Part shown: positions 7,036 through 14,326 of the stretch, piece after piece | Position numbering within the stretch: position 1 is the first letter of the stretch | Layout: each line of letters starts with the position of its first letter | Source of the DNA: Candidatus Parcubacteria bacterium | GTDB lineage: Bacteria > Patescibacteriota > Minisyncoccia > Minisyncoccales > UBA6532 | Direction of reading: 5' to 3' | Assembly (NCBI GenBank): GCA_030645645.1 | Contig: JAUSNC010000061.1 | Location: 1-28,649 of the forward strand | Length of the DNA: 28,649 bases | Program-made: the position numbers and the translations under genes | The notes under the pieces: model-generated | Told to the model about the DNA's origin: nothing | What the model saw: only the letters and a program-made list of their open reading frames with translations | The model's database searches: none

Positions 7036-7650
7036 TCTTTATTTGAGTTTAAAATATTTTTGTATCTGGTAATTGTTTTTTCCGCAGTGCTCCATGAGTA
7101 CTTCCACGGATGGACGGCTTATTATCTTGGAGATACAACCGCGAAAGACGCGAGACGCCTTACATTGAATCCATTAAAACATATGGATCCTTTAGGCACG
7201 TTTCTAATACCTTTGGCCTTATTATTCTATTTCGGCGGATTCATCGGTTGGGCAAAGCCGGTTCCATATAATCCGAATAATCTTCGTGATCAAAAATTCG
7301 GTTCCACCAAGGTTGCTTTTGCAGGCCCCGCGGCTAATTTTTTCATAGCTTTGCTTTTTGGATTAATTTTAAGGTTTATTCCCTTAGAAGGCCTTTTCTA
7401 TGTTACTTTGACCTGGGTGGTTTATATAAATATATTTTTGGGCCTGTTTAATTTAATTCCAATTCCGCCTCTTGACGGTTCAAAGCTGATTATGGATCTT
7501 TTTCCAAGGTCATTTTTCATCCAGATTATGGGGAATTCCATTTTCGGAATGATTCTGGCATTTTTCATGGCGATAACCTTTTTGCCCTATATTGCCGGAT
7601 TGGCGTATTTTTTGATTACCGGCCAATTTTTCCTCGGCCTGGTTTTTTAA
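7024..7650 (+). CDS. Site-2 protease family (M50) membrane metalloprotease
   Basis: A 208-residue multi-pass membrane protein. The zinc motif H-E-Y-F-H is at 24-28 in the first helix. N-P-L-K-H-M-D-P-L-G (49-58) and a later N-L-I-P-I-P-P-L-D-G supply the third ligand region typical of the short S2P/FtsRIP branch. There is no PDZ domain. Such enzymes cut transmembrane substrates within the bilayer; the substrate here is unknown. The start has no Shine-Dalgarno, and a TATAAA at 7009-7014 would give an almost leaderless transcript. It diverges from rpmB. Confidence 0.92.
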   Translation: MPSQSLFEFKIFLYLVIVFSAVLHEYFHGWTAYYLGDTTAKDARRLTLNPLKHMDPLGTFLIPLALLFYFGGFIGWAKPVPYNPNNLRDQKFGSTKVAFAGPAANFFIALLFGLILRFIPLEGLFYVTLTWVVYINIFLGLFNLIPIPPLDGSKLIMDLFPRSFFIQIMGNSIFGMILAFFMAITFLPYIAGLAYFLITGQFFLGLVF

Positions 7651-7673
7651 TTTTAAAAATATCCTAAAGGATG

Positions 7674-7702
7674 TTGACATAAGATTTCATATTTGTTAAA
7701 TT
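7674..7702 (+). promoter_or_regulatory. Promoter of the rpsL-rpsG-fusA operon
   Basis: A perfect TTGACA (7674-7679) and TAAATT (7697-7702) are separated by 17 bases. Transcription from about 7709 gives a 70-base leader before rpsL. Confidence 0.65.
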
Positions 7703-7729
7703 ATTAATGAATGAAAATAAAGCAATAAT

Positions 7730-7752
7730 TTCCTATCTTAATAGGGATTAAG
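7730..7752 (+). promoter_or_regulatory. Alternative hairpins in the rpsL leader
   Basis: TTCCTAT (7730-7736) can pair with ATAGGGA (7741-7747). CTTAAT (7737-7742) can instead pair with ATTAAG (7747-7752). The two helices exclude each other. A run of T follows at 7768-7774, but no strong stem sits directly before it. A control role is inferred. Confidence 0.4.
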
Positions 7753-7778
7753 CTCGCCTAAAAATAGTTTTTTTATTT

Positions 7779-8192
7779 ATGCCGACAATTAGACAATTAT
7801 TAAAGAAAGGAAGAAAGAGCGCAAAGAAAAAGGACAAGACTCCTGCGCTGACTTTCGGTTTTAATGTCATTAAGAACAGGCCTAAGGAATATTTTTCACC
7901 TTTTAAAAGAGGAGTATGCGTTAAGGTATTCACAACTACCCCGAAGAAGCCTAATTCAGCCTTAAGAAAAGTAGCCAGAGTCCGTTTAACCAACGGCATG
8001 GAAGTTACAGCTTATATTCCCGGGGAAGGACATAATCTTCAGGAGCACTCGATCGTGGTAATAAGGGGCGGAAGAGTAAAGGATTTACCAGGAGTAAGAT
8101 ACCATGTAGTGCGCGGTATTTTAGATACTGCCGGAGTGGAAGGAAGAAAACAGGAAAGATCAAAATACGGAGCGAAAAAAGAAAAGAAATAA
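7779..8192 (+). CDS. rpsL: 30S ribosomal protein S12 (uS12)
   Basis: S12 sits at the decoding centre. The conserved core T-T-T-P-K-K-P-N-S-A-L-R-K-V is intact, including the Lys linked to streptomycin sensitivity, as are G-E-G-H-N-L-Q-E-H and V-K-D-L-P-G-V-R-Y-H. At 137 residues it is about 13 longer than E. coli S12, through extra residues just before K-R-G-V-C (about positions 27-43). It is the first gene of an operon with rpsG (3 bases on) and fusA. The start is preceded by a T-rich stretch and no Shine-Dalgarno. Confidence 0.98.
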   Translation: MPTIRQLLKKGRKSAKKKDKTPALTFGFNVIKNRPKEYFSPFKRGVCVKVFTTTPKKPNSALRKVARVRLTNGMEVTAYIPGEGHNLQEHSIVVIRGGRVKDLPGVRYHVVRGILDTAGVEGRKQERSKYGAKKEKK

Positions 8193-8195
8193 AAT

Positions 8196-8654
8196 ATGGC
8201 TTACAAAAAAAACATTATACAACCTGATTTCATATATAACAGCGTAAAACTGGAAAAATTTATCAATCAAGTAATGAGAAGGGGAAAAAAGAGCATAGCA
8301 AAGAAAATAGTCTATGGAGCTTTTGGCATAATTAAAGAAAAAACCAAAAAAGAACCTCAAGACGTTTTTGAAGCCGCAATTACAAATATCTCTCCTTTAT
8401 TGGAAGTGAAATCAAAACGAGTCGGAGGAGCAACTTATCAAGTACCTATTCCGGTCAATAATGAAAGGAAAATGAGTCTTGCAATGAGATGGATAATTGA
8501 TGCAGCAAGATCCAAGAAAGGAAAACCAATGAAGGAAAAGCTGGCTGAAGAGCTGATTGCCGCTTCAAATAATACAGGCAACGCTATAAAGAAGAAGGAA
8601 GATATGCACCGCATGGCCGAAGCTAATAGGGCATTTGCCCATTTTGCCTGGTAA
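8196..8654 (+). CDS. rpsG: 30S ribosomal protein S7 (uS7)
   Basis: S7 nucleates the 30S head and contacts the E-site tRNA. The 152-residue protein shows the family pattern: F-I-N-Q-V-M-R-R-G-K-K near the start, V-K-S-K-R-V-G-G-A-T-Y-Q-V-P in the beta hairpin, and H-R-M-A-E-A-N-R-A-F-A-H-F at the end. It begins 3 bases after rpsL stops, with only A-rich sequence upstream, so translation is probably coupled. fusA follows 13 bases later. Confidence 0.98.
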   Translation: MAYKKNIIQPDFIYNSVKLEKFINQVMRRGKKSIAKKIVYGAFGIIKEKTKKEPQDVFEAAITNISPLLEVKSKRVGGATYQVPIPVNNERKMSLAMRWIIDAARSKKGKPMKEKLAEELIAASNNTGNAIKKKEDMHRMAEANRAFAHFAW

Positions 8655-8667
8655 ATCCTAAAGGAAT

Positions 8668-10773
8668 ATGCCGAGAACCTATTCAATGGAAAAATACAGA
8701 AATATTGGGATTATCGCCCATATTGACGCCGGTAAAACAACCACAACCGAGCGAGTTTTGTTTTACACCGGAATATCTCATAAGATAGGAGATATTGACG
8801 ACGGAACTACCGTAATGGATTGGATGGAGCAGGAAAAAGAGAGAGGCATTACCATAACTTCAGCTGCGGTAACTTGCTTCTGGACTCCAATGGACATTGA
8901 GAAGAAAAAAGAAAACGAATATAGATTTAATATTATTGATACTCCAGGCCATATTGATTTTACCGCTGAAGTGCAAAGATCTCTTCGCGTTCTAGACGGA
9001 GCAGTAGTTGTATTTGATGGAGTAGCAGGCGTTGAACCACAATCAGAAACAGTCTGGCGCCAGGCTGACAAATTCAAAGTCCCGAGAGTCTGCTTTATCA
9101 ATAAAATAGATAGAATGGGAGCTGATTTTGAAGCCAGTCTTGGTTCCATTTGGAAGAAGCTTACCCCAAATGCAGTTGCTCTACAGCTGCCGATTGGTTC
9201 AGAATCCAAATTTGAAGGAGTGATAGATCTCCTAAAAATGAAAGCTATTAAGTTTGAAGGAGATTTCGGCCAGACACTGAAAGAATATGATATTCCGGCT
9301 GATTTGGCTGAAAAAGCCAAAGAATGGCAGAAAAAACTCATTGAAAAAGTGGTCGCGGAAGATGAAACTCTTTTGGAGGCATATCTTGGAGGAAAAATTC
9401 CTTCAATAGAAGATTTAAGGAAAGTTTTAAGGAATGCGACATTGAATTCAAAGCTTGTCCCCGTTTTTTGCGGATCTTCGCTGAAAAACAAAGGGGTTCA
9501 GCCGGTTCTTGACGCAGTAGTTTACTATTTGCCCAGCCCGTTAGATTTATTACCTGTTAAGGGGATAAATCCAAAGACAGAAAAGGAAGAAGAAAGGAAA
9601 GCGGACGATTCTGCCCCTTTTTCCGCTTTGGCTTTTAAAATTGCAACTGATCCGTATGTCGGTACTCTGACTTTTTTCAGGGTATATTCCGGCACATTAA
9701 CCAAAGGCTCATATGTTTTAAACACGACTTCGGGGGAAAAAGAAAGAATAGGCCGTATTTTAAGAATGCATGCCAATGACAGGGAAGAAATAGAAGATGT
9801 TTATGCCGGAGATTTAGCGGCTACCGTAGGATTAAAAGCGACTACAACTGGACATACTTTTTGTATTGAAGAACATCCAATAATACTTGAAAAGATCGTG
9901 TTTCCGGAACCCGTCATATCTATCAGAATTGAACCTAAAACCAAAGCAGATCAGGAAAAGATGGGTTTGTCATTGAAGAAATTATCCGAAGAAGATCCCA
10001 CATTCAGAGTTAAAAGCGATTTTGATACCGGAGAAACCATTATTTCAGGGATGGGTGAATTGCATTTGGATATTTTAGTGGACAGAATGAAAAGGGAATT
10101 CAAAGTGGAAGCCAATGTCGGCAAGCCCCAAGTAGCGTACAAAGAAACAATTTTACAGGAGGCGGAGGCTGAAGGAAAATATATTAAGCAATCAGGAGGC
10201 AGGGGCCAATACGGGCATGTCTGGCTTAAAATTAAACCTAAAGAAAGAGGTAAAGGTTTTGAATTTATTGACGCGGTCAAAGGAGGTGCAATTCCCAGGG
10301 AGTTCATTCCTGCCGTTCAAAAAGGCGTTAAAGAATCTTTAGACAAGGGCGTGGTCGCCGGTTATCCCATGGTTGATATGGAAGTAACTTTATTTGATGG
10401 ATCATTCCACGATGTTGATTCCTCTGAAGTCGCTTTCAAAATTGCCGCTTCTATGGCTCTTCAGTCAGCTTCCAGAAAAGCGAAGCCGGTTTTGCTTGAA
10501 CCCGTTATGAAGCTGGAGGTTGTTATTCCTCCTGATTTTTTCGGAGATATTATCGGAGATTTAAATTCCAGGCGGGGCAAGATTGAAGAAACGAAAGACA
10601 GGCTTGATTTAAAGGTGATAAATGCCAAGATTCCTTTAGCTGAAATGTTCGGCTACGCCACTAACTTGAGAAGTATGACAGAGGGAAGAGGAACTTTTAC
10701 AATGGAATTCAATCATTATGAAGAGGTTCCCAATAATATCACGAAGGAAATAATAGAAGGAAAGCGCAGATAG
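8668..10773 (+). CDS. fusA: Elongation factor G
   Basis: EF-G is the GTPase that drives translocation and, with RRF, ribosome recycling. The 701-residue length is normal. G motifs are A-H-I-D-A-G-K-T (17-24), the switch I segment R-G-I-T-I-T-S-A-A, D-T-P-G-H-I-D-F and N-K-I-D-R-M-G. Domain IV has G-R-G-Q-Y-G-H-V, and the C-terminal region has G-D-I-I-G-D-L-N-S-R-R-G. M-P-R-T-Y-S-M-E-K is a usual EF-G start, so the first Met is chosen over Met7. It has one of the few clear Shine-Dalgarno-like sequences here (AAAGGA). It ends the rpsL operon. Confidence 0.98.
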   Translation: MPRTYSMEKYRNIGIIAHIDAGKTTTTERVLFYTGISHKIGDIDDGTTVMDWMEQEKERGITITSAAVTCFWTPMDIEKKKENEYRFNIIDTPGHIDFTAEVQRSLRVLDGAVVVFDGVAGVEPQSETVWRQADKFKVPRVCFINKIDRMGADFEASLGSIWKKLTPNAVALQLPIGSESKFEGVIDLLKMKAIKFEGDFGQTLKEYDIPADLAEKAKEWQKKLIEKVVAEDETLLEAYLGGKIPSIEDLRKVLRNATLNSKLVPVFCGSSLKNKGVQPVLDAVVYYLPSPLDLLPVKGINPKTEKEEERKADDSAPFSALAFKIATDPYVGTLTFFRVYSGTLTKGSYVLNTTSGEKERIGRILRMHANDREEIEDVYAGDLAATVGLKATTTGHTFCIEEHPIILEKIVFPEPVISIRIEPKTKADQEKMGLSLKKLSEEDPTFRVKSDFDTGETIISGMGELHLDILVDRMKREFKVEANVGKPQVAYKETILQEAEAEGKYIKQSGGRGQYGHVWLKIKPKERGKGFEFIDAVKGGAIPREFIPAVQKGVKESLDKGVVAGYPMVDMEVTLFDGSFHDVDSSEVAFKIAASMALQSASRKAKPVLLEPVMKLEVVIPPDFFGDIIGDLNSRRGKIEETKDRLDLKVINAKIPLAEMFGYATNLRSMTEGRGTFTMEFNHYEEVPNNITKEIIEGKRR

Positions 10774-10775
10774 GC

Positions 10776-10804
10776 TTGCATTTAAAACAGATTTAATATA
10801 CAAT
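10776..10804 (+). promoter_or_regulatory. Promoter for the Phd/YefM-like gene
   Basis: TTGCAT (10776-10781), 17-base spacer, TACAAT (10799-10804). The predicted start near 10811 leaves only about 8 leader bases before the ATG at 10819. Confidence 0.55.
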
Positions 10805-10818
10805 CATAAATTACATAT

Positions 10819-11070
10819 ATGAATTTCGAAGAAATACAAGAACTAATTGAACAGGACGGCGGAAAATTCATTATTGTTGAAAACGGAAAACCAATTTTAG
10901 TTGTTATCAGTTTTGATGAATACAAACAAAAGATTAAAAAACCTGCTGTAAATCCTGTTGTTATTCCTATGGACAATGCCGCAAAGCATGTTAAGAATTT
11001 TGATATTCCTTTCCGCGCAGGGAACAATAAAGACGACCAGGACCTGACCATTGAGGATTTGCCGATTTAA
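10819..11070 (+). CDS. Small Phd/YefM antitoxin-like protein, no toxin partner visible
   Basis: An 83-residue acidic protein. Residues 16-36 (K-F-I-I-V-E-N-G-K-P-I-L-V-V-I-S-F-D-E-Y) match the Phd/YefM core strand-turn-strand pattern, in which N-G-K-P is followed by V-x-[IL]-S-x-x-E-Y. The rest is a linker and an acidic end, D-L-T-I-E-D-L-P-I. Phd/YefM proteins bind DNA at operators and neutralise RelE, Doc or PIN toxins. Here the next gene is tuf, and no toxin gene is adjacent. It has its own promoter. It may be a stand-alone regulator or an antitoxin domesticated to sense translation; both are inferences. Confidence 0.7.
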   Translation: MNFEEIQELIEQDGGKFIIVENGKPILVVISFDEYKQKIKKPAVNPVVIPMDNAAKHVKNFDIPFRAGNNKDDQDLTIEDLPI

Positions 11071-11087
11071 TGATATAGTAATTACAC

Positions 11088-11115
11088 TTGACTTTGTTTG
11101 AATTTTTAATACAAT
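11088..11115 (+). promoter_or_regulatory. Promoter for tuf
   Basis: TTGACT (11088-11093) and TACAAT (11110-11115) are 16 bases apart. Transcription from about 11122 gives a 90-base leader that contains the hairpins described next. Confidence 0.6.
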
Positions 11116-11144
11116 AAATAATATAATAAATTCAACCGGTTTGT

Positions 11145-11197
11145 AACTTGTAACTCAAGTTTTTTAAAACCCTGAGTTAGAGATTACGGCCTGTAAT
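11145..11197 (+). promoter_or_regulatory. Attenuator-like leader of tuf
   Basis: AACTTG (11145-11150) pairs with CAAGTT (11156-11161), and the T run continues to 11165, like a weak intrinsic terminator. TAACTCA (11151-11157), which is the loop and part of that stem, can instead pair perfectly with TGAGTTA (11173-11179). A third small hairpin, ATTAC/GTAAT (11183-11197), lies just before AAGGT and the start codon. The first two structures cannot coexist. Confidence 0.5.
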
Positions 11198-11211
11198 TTA
11201 AGGTAAAAAAC

Positions 11212-12411
11212 ATGGCAGAAAAAGAAAAATTTGAGAGGGTTAAGCCCCACGTCAATGTCGGCACAATCGGTCACGTCGATCACGGTAAAACTTCCCTAAC
11301 TGCAGCCATTCTTCATATTCTGCATTTAAAGGGTTTTAAGGTTACCGAAAAAAGCATAGACCAGATTGATTCAGCTCCCGAAGAAAAAGCGAGAGGCGTT
11401 ACCATTTCTGTTTCTCATTTGGAATATGAATCGGAAAAAAGGCATTATGCCCACATTGATTGTCCCGGTCATGCTGACTATATTAAAAATATGATTACGG
11501 GTGCCGCTCAAATGGATGGCGCTATATTGGTCGTGTCCGCTCCGGACGGTCCTATGCCCCAGACAAGAGAACATATTATTTTAGCGAGACAGGTTGGCCT
11601 TCCTTCTATTGTTGTTTTCTTGAATAAATGCGATATGGTTGATGACCCAGAAATGATATCTCTAGTAGAATCAGAAATAAGAGAACTCTTGAAGAAATAC
11701 GACTTTCCTGGAGATACGACTCCTATTATCAGAGGTTCTGCCGTAAAGGCTTTGGAGGTAAAATCTGCAGACGACGAAGCTGCCAAGCCAATTCTTGAAT
11801 TAGTAAAGACTTTGGATGAATATATACCTGAACCCAAAAGAGAAATCGAAAAACCATTTCTTATGGCTATTGAAGACGTATTTACTATTGAAGGAAGAGG
11901 TACTGTTGCCACTGGCAGAATAGAAAGAGGTATTATTAAATCAAACGAAGATGTTGAATTAATCGGTATTAAAGCTACAGCTAAGACTACTGTTGTAAGC
12001 GTTGAAATGTTCAACAAGATTTTAGACGAAGGCAGAGCCGGAGATAATGTCGGCATCTTGCTCCGTGGTTTAAAAAAAGAAGATGTTGAAAGAGGACAGG
12101 TTTTAGCTAAGCCCGGATCAATCACTCCTCATACTGAATTTGATGCAGAAGCTTATATCTTAAATAAAGAAGAAGGAGGCAGGCATACTCCTTTCTTTAA
12201 AGGATATAAACCCCAATTTTATATCAGAACAACCGATGTTACCGGAGATGTGACCTTGCCGGAAGGAACGGAAATGGTAATGCCCGGAGATACGGTTAAT
12301 TTGAAAGTCAAACTTATTGTTCCGGTTGCATTGGAAGAAAAGCAGAAATTCGCAATAAGAGAAGGAGGAAAGACGGTCGGCGCTGGAGTAGTAACTAAAA
12401 TCAGCAAATAA
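11212..12411 (+). CDS. tuf: Elongation factor Tu
   Basis: EF-Tu delivers aminoacyl-tRNA to the A site as a GTP complex. The 399-residue protein has G-H-V-D-H-G-K-T (20-27), D-C-P-G-H-A-D-Y (83-90, with catalytic His87), N-K-C-D and the usual domains 2 and 3. Switch I reads R-G-V-T-I-S-V-S-H-L-E-Y; most bacteria have R-G-I-T-I-N-T-[AS]-H-V-E-Y. The magnesium-binding Thr is kept. An AAGGT element precedes the ATG. It has its own promoter and leader, apart from fusA, and rpsJ follows 53 bases later. Confidence 0.98.
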   Translation: MAEKEKFERVKPHVNVGTIGHVDHGKTSLTAAILHILHLKGFKVTEKSIDQIDSAPEEKARGVTISVSHLEYESEKRHYAHIDCPGHADYIKNMITGAAQMDGAILVVSAPDGPMPQTREHIILARQVGLPSIVVFLNKCDMVDDPEMISLVESEIRELLKKYDFPGDTTPIIRGSAVKALEVKSADDEAAKPILELVKTLDEYIPEPKREIEKPFLMAIEDVFTIEGRGTVATGRIERGIIKSNEDVELIGIKATAKTTVVSVEMFNKILDEGRAGDNVGILLRGLKKEDVERGQVLAKPGSITPHTEFDAEAYILNKEEGGRHTPFFKGYKPQFYIRTTDVTGDVTLPEGTEMVMPGDTVNLKVKLIVPVALEEKQKFAIREGGKTVGAGVVTKISK

Positions 12412-12418
12412 GGAAATT

Positions 12419-12441
12419 GAATTAAGATGAAATCTTAATTC
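12419..12441 (+). terminator. Perfect 10-pair hairpin between tuf and rpsJ
   Basis: GAATTAAGAT (12419-12428), loop GAA, ATCTTAATTC (12432-12441). No T run follows, so it is not a classical terminator; it may be a processing or mRNA-stabilising element. A second inverted repeat, TAAAGA/TCTTTA (12445-12462), ends 2 bases before the rpsJ ATG. Confidence 0.45.
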
Positions 12442-12464
12442 CAATAAAGATTTTGTTCTTTAAG

Positions 12465-12806
12465 ATGGCAACGAAAAAACCCGCCGTAATTGAAAATGAA
12501 ATAAAGCCGAAGCTGAGAATAAAACTGCTGGCTTACGACCACAAAGTAATAGACAATTCTGCTAAGCAGATTGTTGAAACAGCTTTGAGGTTTGGCGCTG
12601 AGGTTTTAGGACCTTTGCCATTGCCGACTGAAATTCACAAATACACGGTCAACAGATCGAGTTTTGTGCATAAAGACGCAAGGGAGCAGTTTGAAATGAG
12701 GGTTCATAAGAGATTGATTGATATAATGGGCCCAAATCCGAAGGTTATTGATGCTTTGACCAATCTGACTTTGCCGGCAGGAGTTGATATAGAAATCAAG
12801 ATGTAG
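12465..12806 (+). CDS. rpsJ: 30S ribosomal protein S10 (uS10)
   Basis: S10 is a 30S head protein and, as NusE, a partner of NusB in antitermination. The body reads K-L-R-I-K-L-L-A-Y-D-H, then G-P-L-P-L-P-T, with H-K-D-A-R-E-Q-F-E-M-R-x-H-K-R and an L-P-A-G-V-D-I-E-I end. I choose ATG 12465 (113 residues), because the in-frame TTG at 12453 would add only M-F-F-K and lies in a hairpin loop. It still has about 11 extra residues at the N-terminus (A-T-K-K-P-A-V-I-E-N-E). It is separated from rplC by a promoter and terminator. Confidence 0.97.
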   Translation: MATKKPAVIENEIKPKLRIKLLAYDHKVIDNSAKQIVETALRFGAEVLGPLPLPTEIHKYTVNRSSFVHKDAREQFEMRVHKRLIDIMGPNPKVIDALTNLTLPAGVDIEIKM

Positions 12807-12813
12807 TAAAGCT

Positions 12814-12843
12814 TTGACAATAAACAAACTATGAAAATTTATT
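12814..12843 (+). promoter_or_regulatory. Promoter for the rplC-led operon
   Basis: A perfect TTGACA (12814-12819) with TTTATT 18 bases on (12838-12843). A second candidate is TTGATT (12850-12855) with TATTAA 17 bases on (12873-12878). Either one would put a leader of 50-85 bases before rplC. Confidence 0.45.
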
Positions 12844-12886
12844 CAAAAATTGATTTTAGAAAGATTAAATTTTATTAAGTTACCGA

Positions 12887-12924
12887 CTAGTCATAAAGAG
12901 AAGCTGGGCTAGCGCCCAGTTTTT
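12887..12924 (+). terminator. Leader terminator with alternative pairing before rplC
   Basis: CTGGGC (12904-12909), loop TAGC, GCCCAG (12914-12919) and TTTTT (12920-12924) form a textbook intrinsic terminator only 10 bases before the rplC ATG. CTAGTC (12887-12892) can pair with GGCTAG (12907-12912) with one G-U pair, which would break the terminator. This looks like an attenuator controlling the long operon. Confidence 0.65.
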
Positions 12925-12934
12925 CATTAGACAT

Positions 12935-13561
12935 ATGAAATTCATATTAGGCCAAAAATTAGGAATGAGCCAAATTTTCACGGACAACGGAAAGGTTGTG
13001 CCGGTAACCCTGATAGAAGCAGGACCTTGTTTTATTACACAAATAAAAAATAAGGAGAAGGATGGCTATTCCGCCGTGCAGATAGGTTTCGGTAAAACAA
13101 AAAATGCAACTAAACCTGAAACCGGCCATTTAAAGAAAAATAACCTTGAGAATCTAAGATACCTGAGGGAATTCAGAGTAGATGAAGCGAAGATTGACGA
13201 TAAGGAAGTGAAAGAGGGAGAAAAGATAGATGTATCTTTATTTAAAGAAGGAGAGAAGGTAAGAGTGGCGGGAGTGTCAAAAGGAAAAGGATTTGCCGGA
13301 GTGGTAAAAAGATGGCACTTTAAAGGCCATCCCCAGACGCACGGCACAAAGCATGAGACGAGAACAGCAGGTTCGGTTGGAGGGAGGTTTCCCCAAAGAG
13401 TAGTTCTGGGAAGAAAGATGGCTGGGCACTTGGGCGCTGAAAGGGTAACAGTAAAGAATTTGAAGATTGCGAAGGTGGATATTGAAAATAACATATTAGC
13501 GGTTAAAGGTGCGGTTCCGGGAAGAAAAGGAGCATTATTGGAAATCAGCACAAAAATATAA
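12935..13561 (+). CDS. rplC: 50S ribosomal protein L3 (uL3)
   Basis: L3 helps organise the peptidyl transferase region and is an early assembly protein. The 208-residue sequence has L-G-Q-K-L-G-M-S-Q-I-F at the start, V-S-K-G-K-G-F-A-G-V-V-K-R, the loop with H-G-T-K-H-E-T-R, and G-R-K-M-A-G-H-L-G near the C-terminus, all standard. It is the first gene of the long operon and lies immediately after the leader terminator. No Shine-Dalgarno is seen. rplD follows after 4 bases. Confidence 0.98.
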   Translation: MKFILGQKLGMSQIFTDNGKVVPVTLIEAGPCFITQIKNKEKDGYSAVQIGFGKTKNATKPETGHLKKNNLENLRYLREFRVDEAKIDDKEVKEGEKIDVSLFKEGEKVRVAGVSKGKGFAGVVKRWHFKGHPQTHGTKHETRTAGSVGGRFPQRVVLGRKMAGHLGAERVTVKNLKIAKVDIENNILAVKGAVPGRKGALLEISTKI

Positions 13562-13565
13562 CAAC

Positions 13566-14321
13566 ATGTTAATCGATACATATAACCAAAAAGGCGAAAA
13601 AGTCGGACAGACCCGCTTACCATCGGAGGTTTTTGGAGTGAAGATGAGTTTGGATTTAGTTCACCAGGTAGCGGTATCCCAAGCAGGCAATCGCAGATTG
13701 GTTATTGCTCACACTAAAGGGCGGGGAGATGTTTCCGGGGGAGGCAAGAAACCCTGGAAACAAAAAGGAACAGGCCGTGCCAGGCATGGATCAAACAGAT
13801 CGCCCATTTGGATCGGAGGAGGCGTGACTTTCGGCCCCACCAATAGGAGAGTTTTTACAAGAACAATTCCAAAGAGAATGAGGAGAAAAGCCTTGATGAT
13901 GGTTTTATCCAGTAAAGCAAAGGATGAGCTTTTGATATTAATAGACAGTCTTTTAATTGAAAAGCCGAAAACAAAATTAATGACGGATATTTTAAAAACA
14001 CTTCCGGGAGCCGGAAAAAACAGCATAATTGCCCTGGCTTTAATGGATAAAAATATTATTCTGGCGGGCAGAAATATTGATAATTTAAAAGTCGTTCAAG
14101 CCAAGGATCTAAATGTTTTAGATTTACTTTCCTATAAATATTTGATATTACCCAAGGAGGCGATAAAAGTCATAGAAAAAACTGTCATAGAGAAAGACAA
14201 ACTTTTTATTGACGAAAGAAAGAAAACGCCTGGAAAGAAAGAAAAATCAACGGCAAGAATAAGAATTAAGAAAGTGAAAAAAATAACGGGAAAGAAACGT
14301 AAAAAGACAAGAGCTCAATAA
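13566..14321 (+). CDS. rplD: 50S ribosomal protein L4 (uL4) with long basic tail
   Basis: L4 lines the exit tunnel and, in some bacteria, represses its own operon. The body is canonical: G-R-G-D-V-S-G-G-G-K-K-P-W, K-Q-K-G-T-G-R-A-R-H-G-S and F-G-P-T-N-R-R-V are present. I choose ATG 13566, 4 bases after the rplC stop, giving 251 residues and the typical M-L-I-D-T-Y-N start; a longer frame would overlap rplC. It is about 50 residues longer than E. coli L4, largely through a Lys/Arg-rich tail (from about residue 217) ending K-K-R-K-K-T-R-A-Q. Confidence 0.97.
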   Translation: MLIDTYNQKGEKVGQTRLPSEVFGVKMSLDLVHQVAVSQAGNRRLVIAHTKGRGDVSGGGKKPWKQKGTGRARHGSNRSPIWIGGGVTFGPTNRRVFTRTIPKRMRRKALMMVLSSKAKDELLILIDSLLIEKPKTKLMTDILKTLPGAGKNSIIALALMDKNIILAGRNIDNLKVVQAKDLNVLDLLSYKYLILPKEAIKVIEKTVIEKDKLFIDERKKTPGKKEKSTARIRIKKVKKITGKKRKKTRAQ

Positions 14322-14326
14322 AAAAT

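Noticed and set aside
8778..9491. 237-residue minus-strand ORF inside fusA
   Set aside because: It is a shadow of the EF-G coding frame, rich in Ser/Phe/Leu as expected from the complement of Lys/Glu-rich codons.
11508..12125. 205-residue minus-strand ORF inside tuf
   Set aside because: Antisense shadow of EF-Tu; no start context or homology seen.
13509..13565. N-terminal extension of L4 into rplC
   Set aside because: Reads the end of L3 in another frame; M-L-I-D-T-Y at 13566 is a normal L4 start.
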